Positions 33,938 through 44,525 of a DNA stretch of 64,000 nucleotides are shown piece after piece. Below the pieces are notes generated by a model. That model did not search any database. It was given only the letters and a program-made list of their open reading frames with translations, and was not told where the DNA came from. The DNA lies in NCBI GenBank assembly GCA_025174535.1, contig JALBUN010000026.1, positions 1 to 64,000 of the forward strand, given 5' to 3'. Every line of letters starts with the position of its first letter. The stretch's first letter is position 1. Position numbers and translations under genes: made by a program. The DNA comes from Cantharellus purpuraceus (Eukaryota > Basidiomycota > Agaricomycetes > Cantharellales > Hydnaceae).

Positions 33938-35757
33938 ATGCCCCATTACCAGTCGTTTCACCGGGTGGGAGAGAGAGTTGGCCTTGCAGTGAGTCACCCT
34001 CCCTCTTTCTATTAGGAACGCAGTTCTCACACATATTTCAGGCTATCGCCACCGCAGGTTTATCCTCAGCGGTGGCTACTTTTGGGTTTCTTTCTTACAT
34101 TGTGGTGCGTACAGTTCTCGTTTCGCCGCGTCTTATAGCCTAATTTTTGACTCATCGCAGTGGAACACCTTCACGCATCACAAAAATACGCCACTTAATC
34201 GTGGCATCCGCTCATTCGCACATTCCTCTTTGGGTTTCTATCTCATATCGTTGTTCATCTGTGATTTTGTGCAAGGTATATTCTCGTGTTCGTGCTTGCA
34301 TCGAGAACACCTAATCTGGCGGATGAGTACAGGCCTTGCTTTCTCACTTAATTATAGATGGGCTGTAGTGGGGTCCATGACGGATACCAGTAAAGTTTGT
34401 ATAGCACAAGGGGCAGTCTCAGAGGTGGGGGATATGGGAGCTGCAATATGGTCCCTCGCTATTGGGATTCATACCTTCAGGTGCGATCTTTATCACTGTG
34501 GCACTTGCACTCTTTTAACGTCCTCAACAGCCTGCTATTTTTCGTCAAGAAACCTCCTCGTTTCATGGCTCCCATAGTCTTGGTGTTGGGTTGGACGACG
34601 CTCATTGTTCTTCCCATCGCTGGTCCTACCCTTATCCAGACCCCCAAACGAGGTTCATTCTACGGTCTAAGCGGCGCCTGGTGTTGGATTAGTACAGGGT
34701 ATAATAAAGAACGCTTAATCTACCTCTATGTTAGTAACTTTTCGTTTGACACACCTCGCAAGGGCATTGGCAACGAAGAATCATTACTAATCTGTTCTTA
34801 TATAGGGCTGGATTTTCGCAGCCCTCGGGTCGTCATTCATTGTATACAGTGAGATTTTTCAAGTGTATCATGCATGTCTCATCTCACGCTAACGCACGAT
34901 AGCTCTCATTTATCTACGATTTTCAAATATCATCACTTTCGACGAAGATGGAAAGCTCACTCTCAACTTCCGGTGTCAACAAGACAGACCGATTTCACCC
35001 ACCTCTCAGATAGGGCCTCGTGCGTCGCAACGCGTATCGACTTCAACGCTGCCGGGATGTTTTGATTGGGCAAAAGATTCCCGTGATGGGACCACCACCG
35101 CGTCTGGGTCGAGAAGTGCAGGTGGTATGTCAACGAGGATGCAGGGCCCTATCAGCAAACATTTGAGACGGGTGGCACGTAGGTTGATGTGGTATCCTAT
35201 ATGTGAGTTCGAAAACCAGCCGTAATCTTACCTCTCCTTATACTTGTCTATCATGACCTTTGGGACATGATTAGTGTATACGGTAGTGGTTGTGCCCGTG
35301 TCTGTATGTCGAATGGGAGTACTCGCAGGGTGGCAACCTCCTTTCGGTCTGTTCGTCTTTGCCGGGATCTGCTTCGCCGGCAGTGGTACGTGCTCTAGTT
35401 CATTGTTGCGTACACATCCATATACATTCCTGATTGTTCTCACTATCAGGAGTCAGCAATGTGGTATTGTTTATCATCACGCGACATAGCTTCATCAAGC
35501 GAGTAACAATGAGCCGTGGGGGGACACGAGTTTTAGTTACTACGCAGCGTGTGACAGTTTATGAAGAATCAGCGATCGAATTGGATTGCATCAAGATTGA
35601 AAGCTCTCGTTCTCCCATCACACCCAAATCAGCCTATTTCGCGAGCTTCGACGACTCGGTTATGGGGGGTACGACGGAGCAGATGCCTGTTACGAGCCAG
35701 GAACAGAGTAACAGCTGTTCTGAAGACACAACAGATCATCTGGGGTACCCAGCATGA
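33938..35757 (+). CDS. Seven-transmembrane G-protein-coupled-receptor-like protein, 9 exons
   Basis: Exons 33938-33988, 34042-34104, 34161-34275, 34333-34480, 34531-34729, 34806-34848, 34903-35202, 35275-35385 and 35450-35757 join in frame to 445 residues with GT-AG introns of 47-80 bases. Hydrophobic helices follow in order: GLSSAVATFGFLSYIVW; GFYLISLFICDFVQ; VSEVGDMGAAIWSLAIGIHT (the polar-studded third helix typical of fungal cAMP-receptor/Git3-like GPCRs); PIVLVLGWTTLIVLPIAGP; GWIFAALGSSFIVYT; LYTVVVVPVSVCRMGVLAG; and FGLFVFAGICFAGSGVSNVV. A long Ser/Thr-rich third cytoplasmic loop and a 90-residue C-terminal tail fit a signalling receptor at the plasma membrane. The ligand is unknown. 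The first exon is short and its ATG is the least certain part. Confidence 0.85.
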
Positions 35758-36079
35758 CTCAGCTAGTTAGCGATCCCCAATCTCAGCTGTAGTAGCGAAA
35801 GTAAAATTGAAAATTTGATCGGCAGGTGCAGAACCGCCTGGCCCTCCCGGGTCCACAAGAGGCTGTGGACAGATCAGCGACGAAGAGACATAATATGACG
35901 ACAATCATTTTATACTCTTGAAATTCGATCCCTCCAGGTGCGAGGCCTGTCGGCTGAGGAGCGGTGGGTTCAGCATCAGGCGCCCCTTCATAGTGAAGAA
36001 CAGCAAAGGTATCGGTCCCGTTGACTGCTTAGAGAGAAAAACGTTGTGTCAGTTGATAAGCCAGGCTAGTGTCGTTTGA
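35758..36079. other. Short intergenic stretch
   Basis: I see no gene or repeat here. An acceptor-like atttatacag at 36092-36101 leads into the His-rich frame that follows. Confidence 0.4.
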
Positions 36080-36101
36080 CTCACATTTGGGATTTATACA
36101 G

Positions 36102-36660
36102 GAAGAGATCGTGAACACGATCGCGAACACGAATATGAACATGACCGTGGGTCCCCCGCTGGCTCTGGCTCGCTGCATTTGTCACCGTCATCCGAGCAAC
36201 AACAACAGAACAGCCACCACTCCACCCACACTCGCAGTCCCACCGACTCTCGACGAGCGCCGTGCGGCCCGTCTGGCACGCATCATGGGCATGCGGCGCA
36301 GGCACAGGCGCATGGGCATGGATATGCGCATGTGCTGGGACAGCAGGTGCATGGGCACGGGCATGGATATGGACAGGTGGTGCTGGGACACGTGCACCAC
36401 CCCCACCAGCGCACATGTACATGTGCAGCCCGTGTTTCCGCTGCCGTCGTCGTCCTCCTCGGCAGGACAGCACCATCGGCCGTCGCCGTTGGGGATGGAG
36501 CGTGATGTGGGAGGGAGCAGCAGCGCGATGTTGGCAAGGAGCGGGAGAGGGATGTGACCAGGGAGCGCGATACGGGCCGGGTGTGGGAGCGGCGGCGGCA
36601 TGGGGTGGAGCGTCCAGGCACGGGGGCGGGGGCGGGGGCGAATAGCGGTAACGGTACGCA
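36102..36660 (+). CDS. Possible exon(s) of a His/Gln-rich low-complexity protein
   Basis: Starting after a splice-acceptor-like atttatacag, the plus strand reads RDREHDREHEYEHDRG-like charged repeats. These are followed by SPSSEQQQQNSHHSTHTRSP and histidine-glycine repeats (AHGHGYAHVLGQQVHGHGHG). Further on, another plus frame reads VFPLPSSSSSAGQHHRPSPL. The composition is that of a disordered C-terminal tail, but no upstream exon or start is found. The opposite strand is open too because the stretch is GC-rich. Codon phase changes inside it, so at least one intron or frameshift would be needed. Confidence 0.35.
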
Positions 36661-37710
36661 TACATACATGCTGGTTCGTGCCGTCCCTCCTCCCCTCTTC
36701 CTCTCGTTTTGCGTATCGTCGTCGTCGTCGTCATTGTGTGTGTGTAACATCATCATCGTACATTGTCGCTCATAAAATGATAGTTCTTGTTTCTTTTTTT
36801 TCAACGGAGGAGCTATCTCACTTAAAATCTTCCGAGTGTGTCTGGCGCATAGGTATTATAAACGATCCGAGTCTCAGACCAAGATCTGCTCACTCACTGG
36901 GTTCTTCGGATCTCATCAGCCCTACCAGTGGCGGTCATGCTGGGTGGTGGACCGAAGAGATCATATACTGAAGCCGTCAGGACTCTGGGTGAACGTTCGC
37001 ACTTGGCTGTCGTGGTGCTTTTTTTCCCAGAGGACGACGAATGGACGGAGGTCTCGTCCATGATGAGCTGTTCGTGGCCCAGCGCCGTCAGTGCAACTGA
37101 GGAAGGGGAGATTGGGGGTGAGTCAAGCGATGACGCTGCGTTACTGTGATGCCTGACTTGTTGCACCTTCAAGACGAATGTCTCGCTCGGAGGCCTGATC
37201 TGGTGCATTCAGATAGGATGATGGATGAATATGCGGACACCAGAGGCCAGCACGCCTTGACAACCGCGACCCACCACGCCAGTCGCTCTAGCCGACTTTA
37301 TGACGAGGTTCATGCATGCTTCAACACCCACAAGCCTTGGCGTCCTTTTCCAGGTAGGTCGCACATAGCGTTGAAAATGTAGACAAAGCAGGCACTGAGG
37401 GTGATAACATTTCCAGGGTGTAGTGATAACTGTCGCAGAGAACGCACTGTAATGAGGGCAGTTGAGAGGAAGAAAAGAAGGAGGAATTTGAAGAGGGAAA
37501 TGAGGGACTTCATCATGCATTGTTTCATCAGCGAGTGAGGGTTTTTTTGCTGTATCTTTTTTATATTTCGCTTGAAATTGTGATGAGAGACAGAATTAAA
37601 GCCATCTATCCGCTGGGTTTTAGGAACGCTACTGTAGGGTTTCGGAATTCGAAACATGCGTTGATTATAGACAAGATGTGGTGACAACGCATACGTACTG
37701 TACATTCGAG
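36661..37710. other. No confident gene
   Basis: Frames at 36894-37208 (minus, Ser-rich) and 36928-37149 (plus, ending GGESSDDAALL) overlap and only one could be real. I cannot decide between them. A short cgtcgtcgtcgtcat run sits at 36720-36733. Confidence 0.35.
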
Positions 37711-38302
37711 TCATCTTGGACGGCCTTGAGTGAAGCAAGAGTACTGGTGTATTTCTGATTTGATTGCTACTCCTGCAGAGTTGAGTGTGGGATCTGGAAC
37801 ACTTTCGCGTTCTTGTGGCGGCACCTTTGCTGCAAAAGCTCTGGCCATCTGTGAGCCAACATCATACAGACTATTGAGAGACGCGGGCATTTCTCTGATG
37901 ATTCCCTGGTTGTGCAGATACTATGAATGTCGGTCAGTGAGAGGAATGAGAAACATGTGACTAGGGATCCTTGCCTCGATTGCACTAAAGGCCCAACTCT
38001 TACAGTATCCTCTTGCGTCATTTCTACAGCGGTCAGTATCTCGGATATGTTTTTGCCGTTCTTTTGAGTCTTATCCAGGAAACACAACGCTAACAACTTT
38101 GCTGTCAGACCTGAAGCAGCTCATATTTCCAATCCTGGTTCGTGCGTCGACTTAGATTGGGTCTGTTGATAGCATGGAATCGCCAAGTACTGATCTCGTC
38201 TGGGTCTGGGTTTTTAGGGGACACCAAGATGCTCATGTGGTAGTCATCGTGATTAGAGCGTACATATAATGCCAGGTAGATGCGGTTCTTGTTTCGTGGC
38301 AT
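37711..38302 (-). pseudogene. Small conserved basidiomycete protein, frameshifted
   Basis: It starts at ATG 38300-38302 (MPRNKNRIYLALYVRSNHDD, YHMSILVSPKNPDPDEISTW), continues LLALCFLDKTQKNGKNISEI and CKSWAFSAIE, and ends with NQGIIREMPASLNSLYDVGS, KVPPQERESVPDP and TGA at 37711. From memory this is a common family of about 170-residue Agaricomycete proteins of unknown function, with the same order of blocks. Keeping the family reading requires two single-base corrections, near 38105 (after YELLQV) and near 38010 (after MTQED). It also needs an intron that would begin gcaagg (a GC-AG intron) and end attcatag. Either the gene is newly dead or the assembly has small indels here. Confidence 0.65.
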
Positions 38303-38585
38303 AGTGGACAGAAAGGCAATATGGCTAATAGTTGCACCTGGTCGAGGGCTGACTCTGGTTCTGGCCGGCGGAGCCTCAGTTTTTTAGCATCCTCGTCGAG
38401 GCGTGTATGAGGCAATATATAACCATTGCCACGCTTAATCAACGTGGGTTAGGTGCGGCGTACAACGCGGTTCAGGCAGGGTGAAAGCTAATGTCTGTTT
38501 TATTTCAAACGGTCTACACATATGTGAGCGGATCTCCGATTAGAAACTTGAAAAAGACAACCGAGGGTATTCACAGGCGCAAACA

Positions 38586-39365
38586 TCATAGACGAGTAAA
38601 CACACCACCAACGTACTCGTCAACCTTCAGTTCCACAGGATAAGGGTCCAAAATCTCATCCCGTAAATCGTACCACATCTCATTGGAACGGAAGTTGCTA
38701 TCTGCCCAACGAGCATACTCCCAGTACTCAGGATACCAACCCGCCGACTCCCAATCAACAATGGCGGCAATCCTGCCCTTCTTGATAATGAGGTTCCTTG
38801 GCGCGAGGTCTCCATGAGAGAACATCGTGCGATACTGCCGTTGCGCAACGGCCTGAAACTGCGACCACATATGATGATGATCTTGGGAGTGGAGGACAAA
38901 TTCATGTCCAAGACACGCATGAAACTCCTTCACGGAAGGAAACGAGGGGAATGGTGAACCAGGTAGGCGAATATCAAATATCCCACTCCCATCTACAGCC
39001 TCCACTCTACCGGGATCCGGGGGCTTTAAAGCACGCATCTGAGTGATGTAGTCTTTCATCTGTAGACGAATGCCCCGTTTCTGTTGAGGGGATAAGGTAG
39101 TCGAAACGTATGTCATTTCCGTTCCATTGACGTAGTCCATGACGATATACGTTCTATCACCGATGATGAATACGTCTTGAATCCGTGGAACGGGTATGGT
39201 AGTAAATTGACCAATATACTCAATGTTAGCGGCCTCAGCCGCACGAGTGACGGCGGTGAACTTGACAACTGATTGGGGACCAAAGCGACACACTCCTACA
39301 GAGGCAAACTTTTGTATGCATGGAACCCAAGCCAGATTCGGAGGCGGGCGAGATTGTGTTCCGAA
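38586..39365 (-). CDS. APH/choline-kinase-like phosphotransferase family protein
   Basis: This is a protein-kinase-like fold enzyme of the aminoglycoside phosphotransferase family, widespread and expanded in fungi; the substrate is unknown. The ATP-site region SVVKFTAVTRAAEAANIEYI and PRIQDVFIIGDRTYIVMDYV lead to the catalytic loop FSHGDLAPRNLIIKKG (HGD with Asn five residues later) and the metal motif IVDWESAGWYPEYWEYARW (DWE). The C-terminus DEYVGGVFTRL is normal. The exon is open to 39365, where an acceptor-like ctcactag precedes FGTQSRPPPNLAW. A 5' exon probably lies at 39430-39708 on the same strand (starting MTTTRDNVDG, ending YTRLNGPIFGRLALEA), but the splice that would join them in frame is not clear. 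Confidence 0.85.
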   Translation of the reverse strand, partial: FGTQSRPPPNLAWVPCIQKFASVGVCRFGPQSVVKFTAVTRAAEAANIEYIGQFTTIPVPRIQDVFIIGDRTYIVMDYVNGTEMTYVSTTLSPQQKRGIRLQMKDYITQMRALKPPDPGRVEAVDGSGIFDIRLPGSPFPSFPSVKEFHACLGHEFVLHSQDHHHMWSQFQAVAQRQYRTMFSHGDLAPRNLIIKKGRIAAIVDWESAGWYPEYWEYARWADSNFRSNEMWYDLRDEILDPYPVELKVDEYVGGVFTRL

Positions 39366-39708
39366 CTAGTGAGTACGCGTGGACATATGGCTAGAACCCA
39401 GAATGACTATGATATGTAGATTACGCTTCTAATGCAAGCCTACCGAATATTGGCCCGTTTAAACGCGTGTAGTGATCATCATCACTCGTTTGGGCTTCTT
39501 GGGCTAAATATGGGAAGGAAAGACGAAGGTACAATGAGTGAAGATCAATATCACAATAGGAACTCCAAGACCTACTCTCTGGGAGACCATCTCTCGGAAA
39601 AATGTCAGAACACGGACCCGCAGGAACAAATCCTACAACTCCGGAGGGCCGCATTGAGATAGCCTCACTACCGAAAGAGCCATCAACATTATCTCGAGTA
39701 GTAGTCAT

Positions 39709-42700
39709 ATCTACAGTAGGGAAAAGTTGGTGGTATAATAAGCAGAAGTATGTCGAGCCTTACCAGATTTCTCAAGTAGACTTCTCTCTCTTCACAATGG
39801 AGACATGAGATAGTTCAATGTCTAACGTTGGTGCTGACGCCGTGTGGGACCGTTCGTGTGAAGCGCATTCTGAAGCTGATATCACCTCTACATGAACGGC
39901 TGCCATGTTCTAGTTGGTAGTATTGCGGATCAGATAGCGATGCTATTGAAGGAGTGACGGGGTAATATCGTGACATAAGGGCGAGGACAGAGCAAGCTGC
40001 TTGGTCAGCAGCGGACCTAGCCAGACCAGAGGGAGTCGTACCAAGTTTGGAAACGAACCTTCGGCCAAAATATGACAGTCAAAGACATGAAGAGAGAACT
40101 AGCTTCCGGAAGCCTTTTTGACGCGCACTCGTTCACAGACGGTGTTATTAACATAATGCGATTGATGATGCACCCACAACACCCGCCACGAAGTGTCGCC
40201 ACTGTTTACTCTCGAACATCCTACCGATAGCCTGAGTGGAAGATCTTGCTTTTTTTTTAAAATGTATTATCTTCCACGCAGTCCTCCCGCCAAAATCGGA
40301 TTGTAAACGACTCGAGCTCAAAGGCGTGTTATCCTTCGTATTCAGGATGAATGAATGACCAAATATTGATAATGGGTTTTGATTCAAATGGACAGTCAGC
40401 TCATATTGTTGAGCTATGCAATATGGGGCATGGAGTACGTCACTTGATGTGTCTGCCTGCATCCCACAGTGGTCGTTCCATTGAGTCCACTGCCCATGGG
40501 TTGTAAGTCTACTGTATATTACACGACACCCTCCCGTTCATCATCCACAGCGTCGATGCATCCCATTCGCACTCTGACTTGCACAAAAAGCGGCTTGCTG
40601 CCCCGAACCCGACGTGCAAAGGTAAACACATACTTTCTCCTCACCGCAAGTTTGGCATGTGCACACGAAAAACAGCACCGTCTTCAAATGTGATATGCCC
40701 GTGCCCTCGTTCCTCGACTCTCCCAGCGTCTAACATGACCAGCTCGATGCGTCCCCACCAGCTCGCCGCCTACCGAGAAACGTCGCATAAGCGCTGCAGA
40801 GCCTCAAATCCCGCCCTCCGCCGCCTGCAGACCTGACTCGCCTCTTGTCGCTGCATTTTCTGGCCCCACCTCCAAGCTCTTCAATCCTGTAACTCCGCCG
40901 CCGCCGACAGTCGCTCTCCCATCAGGACCACCATTCCGCCTCTCTCATCATCTCCGTGTTCACACCAGTTGGCTTAAATCCGGTACAACGCAAAATGTGC
41001 CAGTGAAAACACACCGATCGCCTGCCTTGGCACGCTCCCCCAGCTCCCCTCGAAGAAGAATGCTGCCTGTCGGAATTTCTGAGGAATTTTCCTGAATGCG
41101 AACCTTCTGCCAATCGGTAAATTTTGGATTGTCGATCGAGAGAGACCACGCTGAGCGGTTACCACAGGTTGGATTGGGATATAAATTTGGTTTGTGATGT
41201 TCTATAAGACAGATGGCTTAAAACACAAGAGTCGGCGTACCTCGGTATACTTGAACTGCTGTTCCACCTCATTAACTGTACCTCCACATTCTGCATATAT
41301 AAAACTACCACATACAAGCTCAGGTTGGACCTCACTGGTACGTGTCACTGTACCGCTAATGCTCATTCCAATTCTCTCCGTGCGAAGTTCCGTATTCCAG
41401 ACACCAAGGGGAGGTGATAGAACGCAATGCTAAACTCATGTGTTTGAAGGCCGGCGGCGGAGGTGGCACTGGTCGTGGCATTGACGTAGACGTAGGTGGG
41501 CTCGTAGGTTCTGACCAGGTTGAGGAGAGCAGGATGAAGGTATGGGAGGAAGCGGTAGTATTGATCCGAGATGGCGCGTGCAAGGACTTGATCGCATTGG
41601 AGAAGGCGACATAGAGGGTAGTAAATCTGTTGGATGTATATTAACTCCTCTGTACGGTTGTCGTCTGCTCCTGGTGGAAGCTTTACGCTCTATGTCTGGA
41701 GAAAAAAAGAGCTGGAAACTTTCTGACACCTAGGAATATGATGGCGAGCTGTATGGGGTCAGAGACCTAATGTATGTAAGACAGTGTGACAGGTGTGACG
41801 GTGACGAGCCATGGTACGATGGCGACGAGGGATGGTTCTCTCCTCTTTTCTACTCCCACCACACTTACTCTCTCGCCAGACAGCTACGCCACCTTGTCAG
41901 CTGCCCCCAATGTCATGGGCTCGACTACTTCCCGATGTGCATTGCGACGGCCATCCATCCATCCAACCCACCTGCTCTCCTCGTAGCAGCAAGTGGTATC
42001 TAATCTAACATCCATTATCTCTCTCGGGTGCAACACTTGCCTCATGTGGCTCCTCCAGCTCTGTCACAGCGAATTCGACAACATCAGACCTTTGTCTCAC
42101 CGTGTGTGGGAACGATGTGTGTCAATGCGTTTCTACGACATCACGTTGCATACACGAAGGAGGCTGTGGTACGGTCTATCTCAACACTTGCGTGAACCAT
42201 GGTGAGCCCTCTCTCCACTTGCAGTCACGTGCTCACATGGCACTTCATGTACTAATGGAGAGGTCAGGAACAAGCTCGGAATTCGACTTTTTGGTGTAGG
42301 ATGGATTATGATTAGATGGATCAGCAGCGGCACCGTAGACTCCAGGTCCTTGAGTATTTGCACGGGGGATTCATCTTCCACAGGCTCTCTGTGGACAAGT
42401 CTAATGTGATACACCATGGGTATAACTTTTGACAGAAAGTATATGACTTCTGCAGCACGGTGAATTAGAGTGGGGTTATGAGGCTGAGAGAGTGATTGGA
42501 TCAACTACTCTGGACCAGGGTATGTATGTGTCGAGTATTGGATCTGTAAAGAGAGCCAAGAGGAAGAACCTACAATTGGACTCACTTGCACTCCGGGACC
42601 CGCTGAAGAGCAGCATCCTTTTGCAACCATACATGATCTAGCAGGTGGTGAGCCGGTGGCGTGCCAAGAGTCTAAATGGCTAAATGGCTAATGTGCTAAT

Positions 42701-44030
42701 GAGTTTCTCTTGCGCTTCTCCAGCGACGAAAGACTCGCCTCTTGGTCCCTGAACGTCATGTGAGCGGGGGATACATAGCAACGGAGACCACGAAAGTTAT
42801 AAACATGGTCCACAGGCAACGGGATCCGGTAAGGGAGCTTGCAGCCTTATCAAGTTCGAGATCAAGGGGCAAAGACTCATAATTCATTATCTGACGGCTG
42901 GTGGGAACGGTTGAGAATGCAGAGAATGGAGCGGATGCGTCAAGTTCGACAGGAACCGGGGTGCATAGGGTGCCCCATATGTATATTTCACATGGTAGTC
43001 CTATCCCTTCACTTCTGAACTTGCAGGATGTGAGGAGGACCGGCTGGAATGTGATCACGTGAATAGACGGTAGTCACTCGCCTTGGTCGCTCCTGACCAG
43101 TGACTCTATTTGGGCACCAGTGACGGTAACTGGGAGTGAGACAAGAATATCCGGACGGGGGAAACGTATTGCAGGAAAGAGGTCTCTCATACGACAATAA
43201 AATATTGTTCATGAAGGAGCAACCATGAGTTTGAAGCCTGGATTGTCTGATATGACAGATAAATATGTTCGCCCTTGTTTTGTACAGGTGATCGCCTTTC
43301 AATAACCAAACTAGAAAGGAGGCTTCATCAGAAACGTCGGACCACAGTGTGTGACCCGCGTCTAACCGCACGTTCTGCTCGACAAGAGGGTAATACCAAT
43401 ATATATTTTGTACACGAATTTTATTTACATGAATTTACATGACAGTTGTGCGACAATGAGAACAAGCGTGCAGACCACAATGTCAATCCCATACTCATTT
43501 TGTGCTAAACAAGAATATCCTACATAATATATTGTACATATTTATGGTTTATTTATATGGAAGTTGTGGAAGATGCGGAGTGTCGAAAGGAGCCAGGTGC
43601 CGACGAGCTGGATGAGGTTTCTAAATGGATTTGAGATGGGGCGCCCAGGCAAAACGCTTATTATGCTGAGTAATCTGACTTTTTACATATTCACATTCAA
43701 CATATCACTCATGAATATCACTTGTGAGGCCTTAACCTCCATGGGCACTGTACCCGTAGCATTGTATCAAGCTTGTTTGACATGTCAAATGTTGAGGATC
43801 ACACTGTCAGTTCTAGGGGACTCGGAATATTGCAAGAGGTGCATTTGATTTGTTCAGGACAAGTATCAAAAGTTGAGATAATTGAGCCTTGTGCCTTGTT
43901 CATTGCTTCCAAAAGGCTTTGTTCTTGAAGCATAAAAAGATAAGCATTGATATCAGCCCTTGGTTGATATCTGCCTCAAGAACATATCCTGCTGGAACGG
44001 AAAAAAAATGAAGGTCAAACACCAGGTACT
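39709..44030. other. Long stretch without a supported gene
   Basis: Many short frames, none convincing. One plus-strand frame around 42040-42200 is notable for its cysteines (CLTVCGNDVCQCV, CIHEGGCGTVYLNTCVNHG) and could be an exon of a secreted protein. Overlapping frames at 41414-41730 on both strands are ambiguous. No retroelement motifs are seen until 44525. Confidence 0.4.
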
Positions 44031-44525
44031 AGTAGAGCCCTGCAGACATTCAGAGAGCAGGATAACAGATCTATACTTAATTCAGTATCACTCGCAGGGA
44101 TAACTGGATATAAGATCATCTTTAGTATTTCCCATTCAGTGTGAACTATGGCAAGGAAGTATATTGAAGGTTTTGACCAAAGGCTAGAAGTTGGCGATCA
44201 GGCATAATACGTATGGGCACTGGAAAAGTTTAAAACCTAATGTTTATGTAACTGCACTTGGCCAGCTTGATGGACTTACGCCGGGATACCTATCTCACAA
44301 AAACATGGTTCCTGTGGATTGATATACTTAAGAGACTTCTCAGAACGATGTCATCATTTGGGAAGTTTGCAATGGCTAGTAGATTTTATTGAAATTGGAA
44401 ATCTAGTCAGAGGCGCAGGCGACGACGTTGAGAACAGAAAAAAAACTATATATTATTTCTTTTAGGTGGAGCTTAGAATTTGCAGTGAACTTGTACTATG
44501 TCAGAATATACTCTACTTTTTAACA
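44030..44525 (-). repeat. Probable 3' LTR of the copia element
   Basis: On the minus strand the polypurine tract cgagcgggag is followed at 44525 by TGTTAAAAAGTAGAG, the expected LTR start. It contains aataaa about 130 bases in. The far end is not located, so 44030 is a guess. Confidence 0.5.

Noticed and set aside
36081..36734. Long minus-strand frames opposite the His-rich stretch
   Set aside because: The region is GC-rich and open on both strands; the minus frames are Arg/Pro/Ala-rich without motifs.
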